Shown: positions 1 through 6,413 of the stretch, in pieces
How the letters are laid out: the number at the start of each line of letters is the position of its first letter
Position numbering within the stretch: the first letter of the stretch is position 1
NCBI GenBank assembly: GCA_943359425.1
Contig: CALRHN010000011.1
Span: forward strand, 1 to 14,050
Length of the DNA: 14,050 bases
Source of the DNA: Candidatus Nomurabacteria bacterium
GTDB taxonomy: Bacteria; Patescibacteriota; Minisyncoccia; Phycocordibacterales; UBA9973
Reading direction: 5' to 3'
The notes under the pieces: generated by a model
The model's input: the letters and a program-made list of their open reading frames with translations, nothing else
What the model was told of the DNA's origin: nothing
Database searches by the model: none
Position numbers and translations under genes: made by a program

Positions 1-28
1 CGAGCACCTCTGATTTCAAAAGCGTTTT

Positions 29-63
29 CTAGAACCTAGCACCTAGAAACTAGAACCTAATCC
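29..63 (+). repeat. Five tandem 7-bp CTA repeats
   Basis: Five head-to-tail heptamers starting at 29, 36, 43, 50 and 57 all begin with CTA; the first four are CTAGMAM and the last is CTAATCC. The array stops one base before the possible ATG at 65. The same 7-bp period and CTA core recur at 9041-9122. Function is unknown; a site read by a protein in 7-bp steps, or a dispersed repeat family, are possible. Confidence 0.8.
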
Positions 64-64
64 T

Positions 65-1825
65 ATGAATTACACTTTACGAACAAATGAACAACGGGAA
101 AAGAAAATGTCGCTCAGCGACGCTTTTCGCAGTCTGAAGCCGCTTCTCTCCAACGAGAAGAAGCAGCTCTTCCTCGCCCTCGTCGCCATCGCACTCACCT
201 CTACGGCCAATCTCTTGGCGCCTGTCATCATCGGTCACACGATCGACCGCTATATCGTGACAAAGAATTTCCACGGCGTGCTCGTGAATTCTGGCATACT
301 CCTCCTCATATTCGTCGGAGGCGTCGTCGCGCAGTATATGCAGACCAAAGTCATGGGAGGCGTCGGCCGACGCGTCCTCTTCAAACTGCGCAATGTCATC
401 TTCACGAAACTGCAGGGATTGCCTGTCGCATTCTTCAATGCGAACAAGGCTGGCGACCTGATCTCGCGCATCAACAACGACACGGATAAATTGAATCAAT
501 TCTTCTCGCAGGCGCTCATGCAATTCGTCGGGAACTTCTTCATTATGCTCGGCGCCGGCATATTCATGCTCACGCTCCATATCAAGCTCGGTATCGCAAC
601 CCTCGCTCCGGCGGCCATCGTCATCATTGCTACGCAGATCATCTCCGGCTGGATCAAGCGCGTGAACACGAAGAGCCTGCAATCGTTGGGCGGCATGAGC
701 GCGGAAATCCAAGAATCGCTGGCGAATTTCAAAGTCGTCGTTGCCTTCAACCGCCTCGATTTCTTCCGCACGAAATTCAGTGAGGCGAATGAGAAAAACT
801 ACTCCGCATCAGTCCGCGCCGGCATTGCGAGCAATATCCTCATTCCGCTCTACGGCGTGGCATCGAATGCCGCGCAGATCGTCGTTCTCGCCTACGGATT
901 CACGCTCATCCTATCCGGAAATATCACGTTCGGCTTGCTCATCAGCTTTATCCTCTACGTGAACAATTTCTACACGCCACTTCGCCAGCTCGCTTCCATT
1001 TGGTCGAGCTTGCAGCTCGCCATGGCCTCGCTCGACCGCATCTCCGAAGTGCTCGACCTACAGAATACGATGAAAATAATTTCTCACGATACGGGCGAGA
1101 AGAAGGCGGCCGGCGTGCTTACCTTCGATCACGTTTTCTTCAGCTATTCGGAAGGGAAAGACGTCCTGCGCGATGTGAGTCTCACACTCGAGAAAGGGAA
1201 TACCTACGCTCTCGTAGGTCCGACAGGCGGCGGCAAAACGACGACAGCCTCGATAATGGCCCGTCTGTACGATCCCACGATGGGAACCGTCTATCTCGAC
1301 GGCCGCGATATCCGTTCGTATTCTCCGGCCGAGCGTGCGAAGAAAATAGGATTCATCCTGCAAGAACCGTTTCTCTTCACAGGCACCGTGGGGGAGAACA
1401 TTCTCTACGGCAACGACGACTATGGCGTCACTTCAAATGAGAAACTTCTCGCCGATCTGAAACAAACCGGTCTCGACGGACTCCTCGTGCGATTCGAGAA
1501 CGGTCTCGAGACCAAGGTCGGCGCGTCGGATTCGATCTCTCTCGGACAGAAACAGCTCATCGCCTTCATGCGCGCCGTTTTGCGCAAGCCGGAACTTCTC
1601 ATTCTCGACGAGGCGACGGCGAACATCGACACCGTGACGGAACAGCTCCTCGAAGACATTTTGAAAAAATTGCCGAAGGAAACGACGAAGATCATCATTG
1701 CCCACCGTCTCAACACGATCCAAAACGCCGACGATATCTTCTTTATCAACGAAGGCGAAATCATCCACGCGGGTTCCTTCGATCACGCCCTCGAAATGCT
1801 CATGCACGGCAAGCGGACGAGCTGA
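65..1825 (+). CDS. ABC transporter, fused membrane and ATPase domains (exporter type)
   Basis: A half-size ABC exporter that would act as a dimer in the inner membrane; the substrate (lipid, peptide or drug) cannot be told. Residues about 32-302 form the membrane domain with roughly six hydrophobic segments. The ATPase domain follows from about 350: Walker A GPTGGGKT at 385-392, Q-loop Gln433, Walker B LLILDE at 511-516 with catalytic Glu516, D-loop ANID, and switch His547 in AHRLNT. The signature motif is ISLGQ (491-495) instead of LSGGQ. Its length of 586 aa is normal for the family. The start is uncertain: ATG at 65 lies right after a repeat array, while ATG at 107 (M15) would remove a polar 14-residue extension. 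Neither has a clear ribosome binding site. The gene ends convergently with the minus-strand gene at 1907, with a shared hairpin terminator between them. Confidence 0.95.
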   Translation: MNYTLRTNEQREKKMSLSDAFRSLKPLLSNEKKQLFLALVAIALTSTANLLAPVIIGHTIDRYIVTKNFHGVLVNSGILLLIFVGGVVAQYMQTKVMGGVGRRVLFKLRNVIFTKLQGLPVAFFNANKAGDLISRINNDTDKLNQFFSQALMQFVGNFFIMLGAGIFMLTLHIKLGIATLAPAAIVIIATQIISGWIKRVNTKSLQSLGGMSAEIQESLANFKVVVAFNRLDFFRTKFSEANEKNYSASVRAGIASNILIPLYGVASNAAQIVVLAYGFTLILSGNITFGLLISFILYVNNFYTPLRQLASIWSSLQLAMASLDRISEVLDLQNTMKIISHDTGEKKAAGVLTFDHVFFSYSEGKDVLRDVSLTLEKGNTYALVGPTGGGKTTTASIMARLYDPTMGTVYLDGRDIRSYSPAERAKKIGFILQEPFLFTGTVGENILYGNDDYGVTSNEKLLADLKQTGLDGLLVRFENGLETKVGASDSISLGQKQLIAFMRAVLRKPELLILDEATANIDTVTEQLLEDILKKLPKETTKIIIAHRLNTIQNADDIFFINEGEIIHAGSFDHALEMLMHGKRTS

Positions 1826-1848
1826 TTTTTCAAAATAGTGAGAAATAA

Positions 1849-1878
1849 AAACGGAGGAACACTATGGCTCCTCCGTTT
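1849..1878. terminator. Bidirectional intrinsic terminator
   Basis: A 10-bp perfect stem (1849-1858 with 1869-1878, core ACGGAGGA) surrounds a 10-nt loop between two convergent genes. On the minus strand the stem is followed by a T-rich tail read from 1850 to 1842, so it best ends the minus-strand gene. On the plus strand it lies 23 nt after the ABC transporter stop but has only a TTT tail. Confidence 0.8.
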
Positions 1879-1906
1879 ACCCGATTAGAATCACAACATT
1901 TCCTGG

Positions 1907-2470
1907 TTATGCACACTCGTGCGTGGTTATGAGTGTTCTGAAACCGGATGTCTTTTCCCCTTGTCTCTCGAACCAAAGATTAATTTTTCCGTCAGTTCCA
2001 TAGCACCCCCCAGCAGTGATACTGTTTTTCCTGTCGTTTTCTCTGTGAGGAATAATAAGCAAGATAGTCGCAGGTCCCGTTACTCTCACTAACATCGGTT
2101 TGCGCTCCTGATTCTCATCCGGCGAGCAATCCTTGATAGATATGGTCTTGTCGGTTTGATGCACATGGAATGCGTATACGAAATAGTTCTTTGCAGTACG
2201 TTCGTCATTGAATCCTTCAATGGCAAGCATCTTTTCATCTCCATAGACCGGAATGATAACGTTCTCAATATGTGGGTGGACCATCCGCGTAGAGCAGAGA
2301 ATATCATGGTCCGTGAGTAAAGCATTCCAATGCCCGCAAGGAATGGTGCGGCGGAGAAAATAGTTACCTTCGTGTACGAAATTTTCAATGTTTGCGTATC
2401 TCGGAAAGCTTTTAATGATGGACCGGAGTCCTTCGAGGGACAATGGGTCTTGGTACAGTTGTGTTTTCAT
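1907..2470 (-). CDS. Hypothetical soluble protein, orphan
   Basis: I do not recognise this 187-residue protein. It has no signal peptide or membrane segment. It is rich in His and Cys (five Cys, ten His) but shows no regular metal-binding spacing. Hydrophobic beta-like stretches such as NVIIPVY and ATILLIIPH suggest an alpha/beta or beta-rich fold. It is the only complete minus-strand gene in the window, sits between a shared terminator and an AT-rich divergent promoter region, and its codons are richer in A and T than those of the ABC transporter or ychF. That fits either acquisition or a lineage-specific gene. ATG at 2470 was chosen because the frame extends no further with a good start; it lacks a Shine-Dalgarno site. 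An intact frame with a matching terminator supports a real gene. Confidence 0.75.
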   Translation of the reverse strand: MKTQLYQDPLSLEGLRSIIKSFPRYANIENFVHEGNYFLRRTIPCGHWNALLTDHDILCSTRMVHPHIENVIIPVYGDEKMLAIEGFNDERTAKNYFVYAFHVHQTDKTISIKDCSPDENQERKPMLVRVTGPATILLIIPHRENDRKNSITAGGCYGTDGKINLWFERQGEKTSGFRTLITTHECA

Positions 2471-2592
2471 GTTTTTAAATTTTTAATGTGATTGTTTCCT
2501 TGTCAGTGTAGCTGTGGAAAAACCTAATGTTAAATTTTATATCAAAATAAACAGATTTGTATCTTTTTGTTATATATGATAGATTTTTCATT
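2471..2592. promoter_or_regulatory. AT-rich divergent promoter region
   Basis: This 122-nt gap lies between divergent genes. For the plus-strand gene, TATGAT at 2575-2580 inside a TATATATGAT run is a plausible -10, 12 nt before the ATG at 2593. The -35 is weak. For the minus strand I see no clear hexamer pair, only A/T-rich sequence before the start at 2470. Confidence 0.45.
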
Positions 2593-3225
2593 ATGATAAA
2601 GATTCAAGGAATAGTTCGGGATATTACATATGAGGAAGAAGAAGCATTGTATGCGCTCTCACAGGGGTATATGAATCTTTCGGCATATGCGAAACGAATT
2701 AGGGGGGAAGTAGAAAAGCGAACAAAAAAAGATGTAAAATCATCCGGCATTGTAGTTGCGCTTTCCCGCATCCAGAAAGAACTCAAGAAGGCACCATCGC
2801 TTATTCAGGATATTTCCATCAATAACATTACGACGAAGTCGCCGCTCTCTGAAATTGTGTTTGAAAAAACCTCCACTATACTTTCCCGACTTTCATCTCT
2901 CTACGAAAAAGTAAAAACAACAGGCGATGATTTTCTTACAATGACCCTTTCAACCAATGAGGTTACCGTTATCTGCTCCGATAAGATTAAAAATGCAGTC
3001 CTTTCGCATTTCAAAGATAAACCTCGGATGATTGAGTCAGGACTTGCCTCGCTTGGTATCTCGCTCGATCCAAAATACTATCCGATGCCGAATATTACTT
3101 TTTCACTTATCCGACGCATCGCGCGGCACCGTATTCCGCTTGCCGAAACTATTACTACGCATACAGAGATAATTTTTGTGTTTTCGCAGAAACATCTCTC
3201 CCAAGTACTCGCTCTCTTCCAGTAA
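2593..3225 (+). CDS. Conserved protein with helical N-terminus and ACT-like C-terminus
   Basis: From ATG 2593 this is a 210-aa protein. A further in-frame TTG at 2557 has no ribosome binding site and lies upstream of the likely -10, so I reject it. Residues 11-66 look helical, with a pattern (NLSAYAKRI, then IVVALSRIQKEL) like the N-terminal part of small ACT-domain proteins. Residues about 113-210 alternate beta and helix as in ACT domains, notably ITFSLIRRIARHRIPLAE (168-185) followed by TEIIFVFSQ (191-199), resembling the regulatory end of aspartate kinases. No kinase catalytic part is present. ACT domains usually bind small molecules such as amino acids, so a stand-alone ligand sensor or DNA-linked regulator is possible, but this is inference. 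I recall similar proteins in Parcubacteria. It lies 27 nt upstream of ychF on the same strand. Confidence 0.8.
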   Translation: MIKIQGIVRDITYEEEEALYALSQGYMNLSAYAKRIRGEVEKRTKKDVKSSGIVVALSRIQKELKKAPSLIQDISINNITTKSPLSEIVFEKTSTILSRLSSLYEKVKTTGDDFLTMTLSTNEVTVICSDKIKNAVLSHFKDKPRMIESGLASLGISLDPKYYPMPNITFSLIRRIARHRIPLAETITTHTEIIFVFSQKHLSQVLALFQ

Positions 3226-3237
3226 TGAAGTGAGCTG

Positions 3238-3246
3238 TGCTAATAT
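3238..3246 (+). promoter_or_regulatory. Extended -10 promoter of ychF (likely leaderless)
   Basis: TGC followed by TAATAT (3241-3246) makes an extended -10 element; the -35 region is poor, as is usual for this type. Only six bases separate it from the ATG at 3253, so transcription would begin at or next to the A of the start codon. No Shine-Dalgarno site precedes the ATG. Confidence 0.5.
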
Positions 3247-3252
3247 CAAGCC

Positions 3253-4254
3253 ATGTCACTCAGTATAGGTATCGTTGGATTACCGAACGTGGGCAAGTCC
3301 ACGCTTTTTAATGCGCTTACGAAAAAAGGGGTTCCTGCGGAGAATTATCCGTTCTGCACTATCGATCCATCCGTCGGCATCGTTCCCGTACCGGACGAGC
3401 GTGTCGGATTGCTCTCGAAATTTTCAAATTCCGCAAAAACCATTCCCGCCGTCGTGGAATTCGTCGATATCGCCGGTCTTGTCGCCGGTGCTTCGAAGGG
3501 CGAGGGTTTGGGCAATAAATTCCTCGCCAATATCCGCGAGACCGATGCCATTCTCCACATGGTGCGCGTTTTCCACGACAAAGACGTCATTCACGTCGCG
3601 AACAAGATCGATCCGCTCTCCGATATCGAAGTCATCAATCTCGAACTTATTCTCGCCGATCTCGAAACCGTAACGAAAAGACTTTCCAATCTGCAGAAAG
3701 ACGTTCGTCGCGGCGACAAGGACGCCATCGCCGAAGAAGCCGTGCTGAAGAAAGCCGAAGCCGTGCTCGCCGCTTCCAAGCTCGTAAATACGCTTGAATT
3801 GGACGCGAAAGAACAAGAAATTTTAAAAAGTATGCATCTCATCTCGGCGAAACCGATGCTCTATGCGCTCAACACCTCGGCGGCGAATGAAAACGTCATC
3901 AAAGAAATCGAAGCGAAGATCCCTGGCGCCTATGTGGAGCTCGATCCTGTATTCGAGACCGGCCTCGATGACATGATCAAGGCGAGCTACAAACTTCTCA
4001 ATCTCGAAACGTATTTCACGACAGGTGAAGACGAAACGCGCGCGTGGACAATCAAAGTCGGTTCTACGGCTCCTGTCGCAGGTATGGCAATTCACACGGA
4101 CTTCAAGGACAAATTCATCCGCGCCGAAGTCGTGTTTTGGAAAGACCTCCTCGATGCCGGCAGTTATGCCGAAGCCCGCGCGAAAGGCAAAGTCCGTACG
4201 GAAGGAAAGGAGTATATTGTGAAAGACGGAGATGTCGTAGAGTTCAAAATCTAG
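3253..4254 (+). CDS. ychF: Obg-family nucleotide-binding protein YchF
   Basis: A P-loop NTPase of the YchF/OLA1 branch of Obg GTPases, a cytoplasmic protein that associates with ribosomes and in characterised members prefers ATP. Visible motifs are the P-loop GLPNVGKST (9-17), the G3 motif DIAG (72-75) followed by KGEGLGNKFL (82-91), and a C-terminal TGS domain (about 252-333) with the typical YFTTGEDETRAWTI and EGKEYIVKDGD. The G4 position reads NTSA (207-210), where E. coli has NVNE and human OLA1 has NMSE, so the acidic residue is missing. At 333 aa it is about 30 shorter than E. coli YchF, with the loss before the TGS domain. ATG 3253 is fixed by conservation of the N-terminus. Confidence 0.97.
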   Translation: MSLSIGIVGLPNVGKSTLFNALTKKGVPAENYPFCTIDPSVGIVPVPDERVGLLSKFSNSAKTIPAVVEFVDIAGLVAGASKGEGLGNKFLANIRETDAILHMVRVFHDKDVIHVANKIDPLSDIEVINLELILADLETVTKRLSNLQKDVRRGDKDAIAEEAVLKKAEAVLAASKLVNTLELDAKEQEILKSMHLISAKPMLYALNTSAANENVIKEIEAKIPGAYVELDPVFETGLDDMIKASYKLLNLETYFTTGEDETRAWTIKVGSTAPVAGMAIHTDFKDKFIRAEVVFWKDLLDAGSYAEARAKGKVRTEGKEYIVKDGDVVEFKI

Positions 4255-4309
4255 CAAGATTTTAAATCCGAGATCCCGAGCTTCGCGAGGGATAGATAGA
4301 GTTCAAAAT
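4238..4309 (+). repeat. 13-bp direct repeat flanking a small hairpin
   Basis: TAGAGTTCAAAAT occurs at 4238-4250 (the end of ychF) and again at 4297-4309 (just before the next start). Between them, 4273-4293 forms a hairpin with an ATCCC/GGGAT outer stem, a tandem G-A mismatch, a GC/GC inner stem and a TTC loop. There is no T-run, so it is a poor terminator. The duplicated ychF end suggests a local duplication or insertion with target repeat. Confidence 0.6.
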
Positions 4310-4314
4310 ATAAA

Positions 4315-5058
4315 ATGATCAAACTCATCTCGCTCAACATAGAAGGGGACAAGCATTTTGAAACATTCATGCCTTTTCTCGTACATGAGATGCCCGATGT
4401 TCTCTGTCTTCAAGAAGTATTCGAGGCCGATCTCCCGCGCATTGCGGCAGAGACGGGTAGGAAATGCGCGGCATTCTATCCGAGGTGTATGAGAAATTTG
4501 CGGCTTGCGGAGGGCTTAGAGTCTAGTCCATGGGGCGTCGCTATTTTCTCCCGATTGCCCTTTGAGAATCCTTCCGGCCACTATTATCTCGGCACTGCCG
4601 ATATCATTCCCGTTTTCAAGAAATCCGATGATCCCGAAAATGAGCCCAATACGAATAATCTCGTCCTTGTACGCGCAGATATCCGCGCAGGAGATCAATC
4701 ATTCACTATTTGTACGACGCACTTCACATGGACACCGGAGGGCAAAGTGACCGAGTATCAGCTCCAAAACCAGAATGCTCTTTTTAAAGTTCTCCATAGC
4801 ATTCCCGAATTCGTACTCTGCGGTGATCTCAATGCTCCGCGCGGCAAGGAAACATGGAATCGTTTTGCCGCGAAATACAAAGACAATATTCCGGCACACT
4901 ACGAAACGAGCCTCGATCAAAACCTTCACCGCAAGAAAGGCCTCATGTATGTCGTTGACGGATTATTCACCACGCCGAAATATAAAGCGGATGCGGTACA
5001 ATTAGTAGACGGCGTCTCCGATCACATGGCCATCGTCGCCGATATTTCGATTCTATGA
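4315..5058 (+). CDS. Endonuclease/exonuclease/phosphatase (EEP) family hydrolase
   Basis: A metal-dependent phosphodiesterase of the fold shared by exonuclease III, DNase I and sphingomyelinases. The active-site set is visible in order: Asn8 in LISLNIEGD, Glu34 in CLQEV, His136 in CTTHFTW, Asp171 and Asn173 in CGDLNAP, Asp215 in VDGLF, and Asp236-His237 in SDHM. At 247 aa it is a minimal single-domain member with no signal peptide or membrane anchor, so it should be cytoplasmic. The substrate is unknown; DNA repair, nucleotide or lipid head-group hydrolysis are all possible. Its stop overlaps the next start (ATGA), so it is translationally coupled to the EamA transporter. A T/A-rich stretch abuts the ATG and no Shine-Dalgarno site is seen. 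Confidence 0.9.
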   Translation: MIKLISLNIEGDKHFETFMPFLVHEMPDVLCLQEVFEADLPRIAAETGRKCAAFYPRCMRNLRLAEGLESSPWGVAIFSRLPFENPSGHYYLGTADIIPVFKKSDDPENEPNTNNLVLVRADIRAGDQSFTICTTHFTWTPEGKVTEYQLQNQNALFKVLHSIPEFVLCGDLNAPRGKETWNRFAAKYKDNIPAHYETSLDQNLHRKKGLMYVVDGLFTTPKYKADAVQLVDGVSDHMAIVADISIL

Positions 5059-5936
5059 AACCCGAACGCAAAGGCGAATTGTTCATCTTCTCTGCACTTT
5101 TCCTATGGGGATTTTTCCCCATAATCACTGTGCTCACGTACGGCACATTGCCGAGCCTCATTTCTCTCGGCTACAGCACGCTCATCTCCGCCGTTTTCTT
5201 CGCCATCGTCATGTCCGTGCGCAAGCGCTGGCGAGAGCTCGCCGATCCGCTCCTGTGGAAATACTGTCTCGGCATCGCGCTCTTCATCGGCGTACTCTAT
5301 TACGGATTCTTCTTTTTCGGCCTCTCGAAGACGACATCGGGGAATGCGAGCATCATTTCGAGCGCAGAACTGCTCACGTCTTTCATCTTTTTCAATATCT
5401 GGAAGAAAGAATTTTTCTCGACCGATCATATTATCGGCGCCCTCTGCATGATCGCGGGAACCGTCATCATACTTGTCCCGAATTATTCCGGCGTGCATGC
5501 CGGCGATTTCTTGGTATTGCTCTCGGTGTGTTTCCCGCCCATCGGTAACTATTTCCAACAGAAAGCGCGCAACATCGCATCGAGCGAATCGATCATGTTC
5601 CTGCGGAGCCTGTTTTCCATGCCGGTCATATTCCTCTTCGCATATCTCTTCGGCATGCACGCTTCATCCGCTGCTGTATACAAGTCTCTCGGATATCTTC
5701 TGGCGAGCGGCATAGTGCTCTTCGGCTTCTCGAAAATCCTCTGGATCGAAGCCATCCATCGCATCTCTGTGACCAAGGCCAATGCCTTGAGCGCTCTCGG
5801 GCTACTGCTCACACTCGTTCTCGCATGGATCATCCTGCATCAGGCGCCGACCGTGTGGCAGATTTCCGCCCTCGTTCCGCTCTTCATCGGAACGCTCTTT
5901 CTCACGAATAATCTGTCGTTTAAGAAGAAATCGTGA
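5055..5936 (+). CDS. EamA/DMT-superfamily transporter
   Basis: A polytopic membrane protein of 293 aa, the usual size for ten-helix drug/metabolite transporters with two EamA repeats. Hydrophobic segments lie near residues 9-28, 33-54, 69-90, 97-115, 124-142, 149-165, 180-200, 210-230, 243-261 and 268-284. The first repeat carries the typical pattern around LYYGFFFFGLSKTTSGNASIIS (80-101) with the next helix at AELLTSF, and the second carries ILWIEAIHRISVTKANALS (228-246). The substrate is not predictable; family members export amino acids, nucleosides or sugars. It starts inside the stop of the EEP hydrolase gene (4-nt overlap), so the two form a coupled pair. It is followed by a long perfect palindrome at 5944-5979. 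Confidence 0.92.
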   Translation: MKPERKGELFIFSALFLWGFFPIITVLTYGTLPSLISLGYSTLISAVFFAIVMSVRKRWRELADPLLWKYCLGIALFIGVLYYGFFFFGLSKTTSGNASIISSAELLTSFIFFNIWKKEFFSTDHIIGALCMIAGTVIILVPNYSGVHAGDFLVLLSVCFPPIGNYFQQKARNIASSESIMFLRSLFSMPVIFLFAYLFGMHASSAAVYKSLGYLLASGIVLFGFSKILWIEAIHRISVTKANALSALGLLLTLVLAWIILHQAPTVWQISALVPLFIGTLFLTNNLSFKKKS

Positions 5937-5943
5937 TCAGTGC

Positions 5944-5979
5944 TGTTGCAAAACTATGCGATAGCATAGTTTTGCAACA
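5944..5979. repeat. Perfect 16-bp inverted repeat with GATA loop
   Basis: Bases 5944-5959 pair perfectly with 5964-5979 around the 4-nt loop GATA; the half-site begins TGTTGCAAAACTATGC. It starts eight bases after the EamA stop and ends about 40 nt before the next ATG. It is followed by AAAAAG on the plus strand, and on the minus strand the stem is likewise not followed by a T-run, so it is not a typical intrinsic terminator. It may be a dispersed palindromic element, an operator or an mRNA-end stabiliser. Confidence 0.9.
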
Positions 5980-6020
5980 AAAAGTTTATCAGACATCTTT
6001 TAACCAGAATCAACTTACTC

Positions 6021-6359
6021 ATGAATTCTCTCTACCTATTACTCGGCCTCATTCTCGGATATCTCATCTCCGATTTCTTCGCCGGAAGGGAAGCGGGGGA
6101 CAAGTTGCAATATTCTCTGCGCTTTAAAATACGTGGTTATTATATTCATATTCATCACTGGCTCTATTATTCTCTTGTACTCATCGGACTTGCGCTCATT
6201 TCTTTCCGTAACCCATTGGTATACGGACTCTTGATCGGCACGATCGTCCAAGGCCTCCATTATCGCGATCGATTTATATTCTGGTACAAGATATCCGATG
6301 CGGGCCACATCTATACGCATCATCGCAAGAAAGATAAGCGCATGTCTTTCAAATTTTAG
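6021..6359 (+). CDS. Small His-rich membrane protein, function unknown
   Basis: A 112-aa protein with hydrophobic segments at about 3-20, 48-63 and 66-78. Histidines sit beside the membrane spans: HIHHW at 43-47, LHYRD at 79-83, and HIYTHHRKK at 96-104. Such clustered His near membrane edges could bind a metal or form a small membrane hydrolase-like site, but no known catalytic signature is complete. The Lys/Arg-rich tail should be cytoplasmic. I recall small proteins with an IHIHHW segment as common in Parcubacteria, and I know of no assigned function. It lies between the EamA transporter and mreB with no clear promoter of its own. ATG 6021 leaves the first membrane segment intact; no Shine-Dalgarno site is seen. 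Confidence 0.8.
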   Translation: MNSLYLLLGLILGYLISDFFAGREAGDKLQYSLRFKIRGYYIHIHHWLYYSLVLIGLALISFRNPLVYGLLIGTIVQGLHYRDRFIFWYKISDAGHIYTHHRKKDKRMSFKF

Positions 6360-6373
6360 CCAAAACAGCCCGA

Positions 6374-6401
6374 TTGAATTTCCATTTCAATATGCTATAC
6401 T
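6374..6401 (+). promoter_or_regulatory. Strong promoter of mreB
   Basis: TTGAAT at 6374-6379, a 16-bp spacer, and TATACT at 6396-6401 preceded by TGC (extended -10). The ATG at 6414 lies 12 nt after the -10, so the mRNA leader would be about six nt. There is no Shine-Dalgarno site. Confidence 0.8.
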
Positions 6402-6413
6402 TTCGCCACATAT

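Noticed and set aside
77..712. Long antisense frame in the ABC transporter; similar ones at 5103-5660, 7451-8107 and 11290-11865
   Set aside because: These are all in the same relative frame opposite confident genes, with the Asp/Arg/Glu-rich composition of shadow frames and no start signals.
2557..2592. 12-codon N-terminal extension of the ACT-like gene from TTG
   Set aside because: The extension overlaps the AT-rich -10 region and has no ribosome site. The ATG at 2593 gives a family-like N-terminus.
5944..5979. Palindrome as an intrinsic terminator
   Set aside because: The stem is followed by AAAAAG on the plus strand and lacks a T-run on the minus strand, and the minus strand has no gene that would need it.
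5933..6127. 64-codon plus-strand frame from the EamA stop through the palindrome
   Set aside because: It translates the perfect hairpin and overlaps the better small membrane protein gene at 6021 in another frame; no hydrophobic or conserved pattern was seen.
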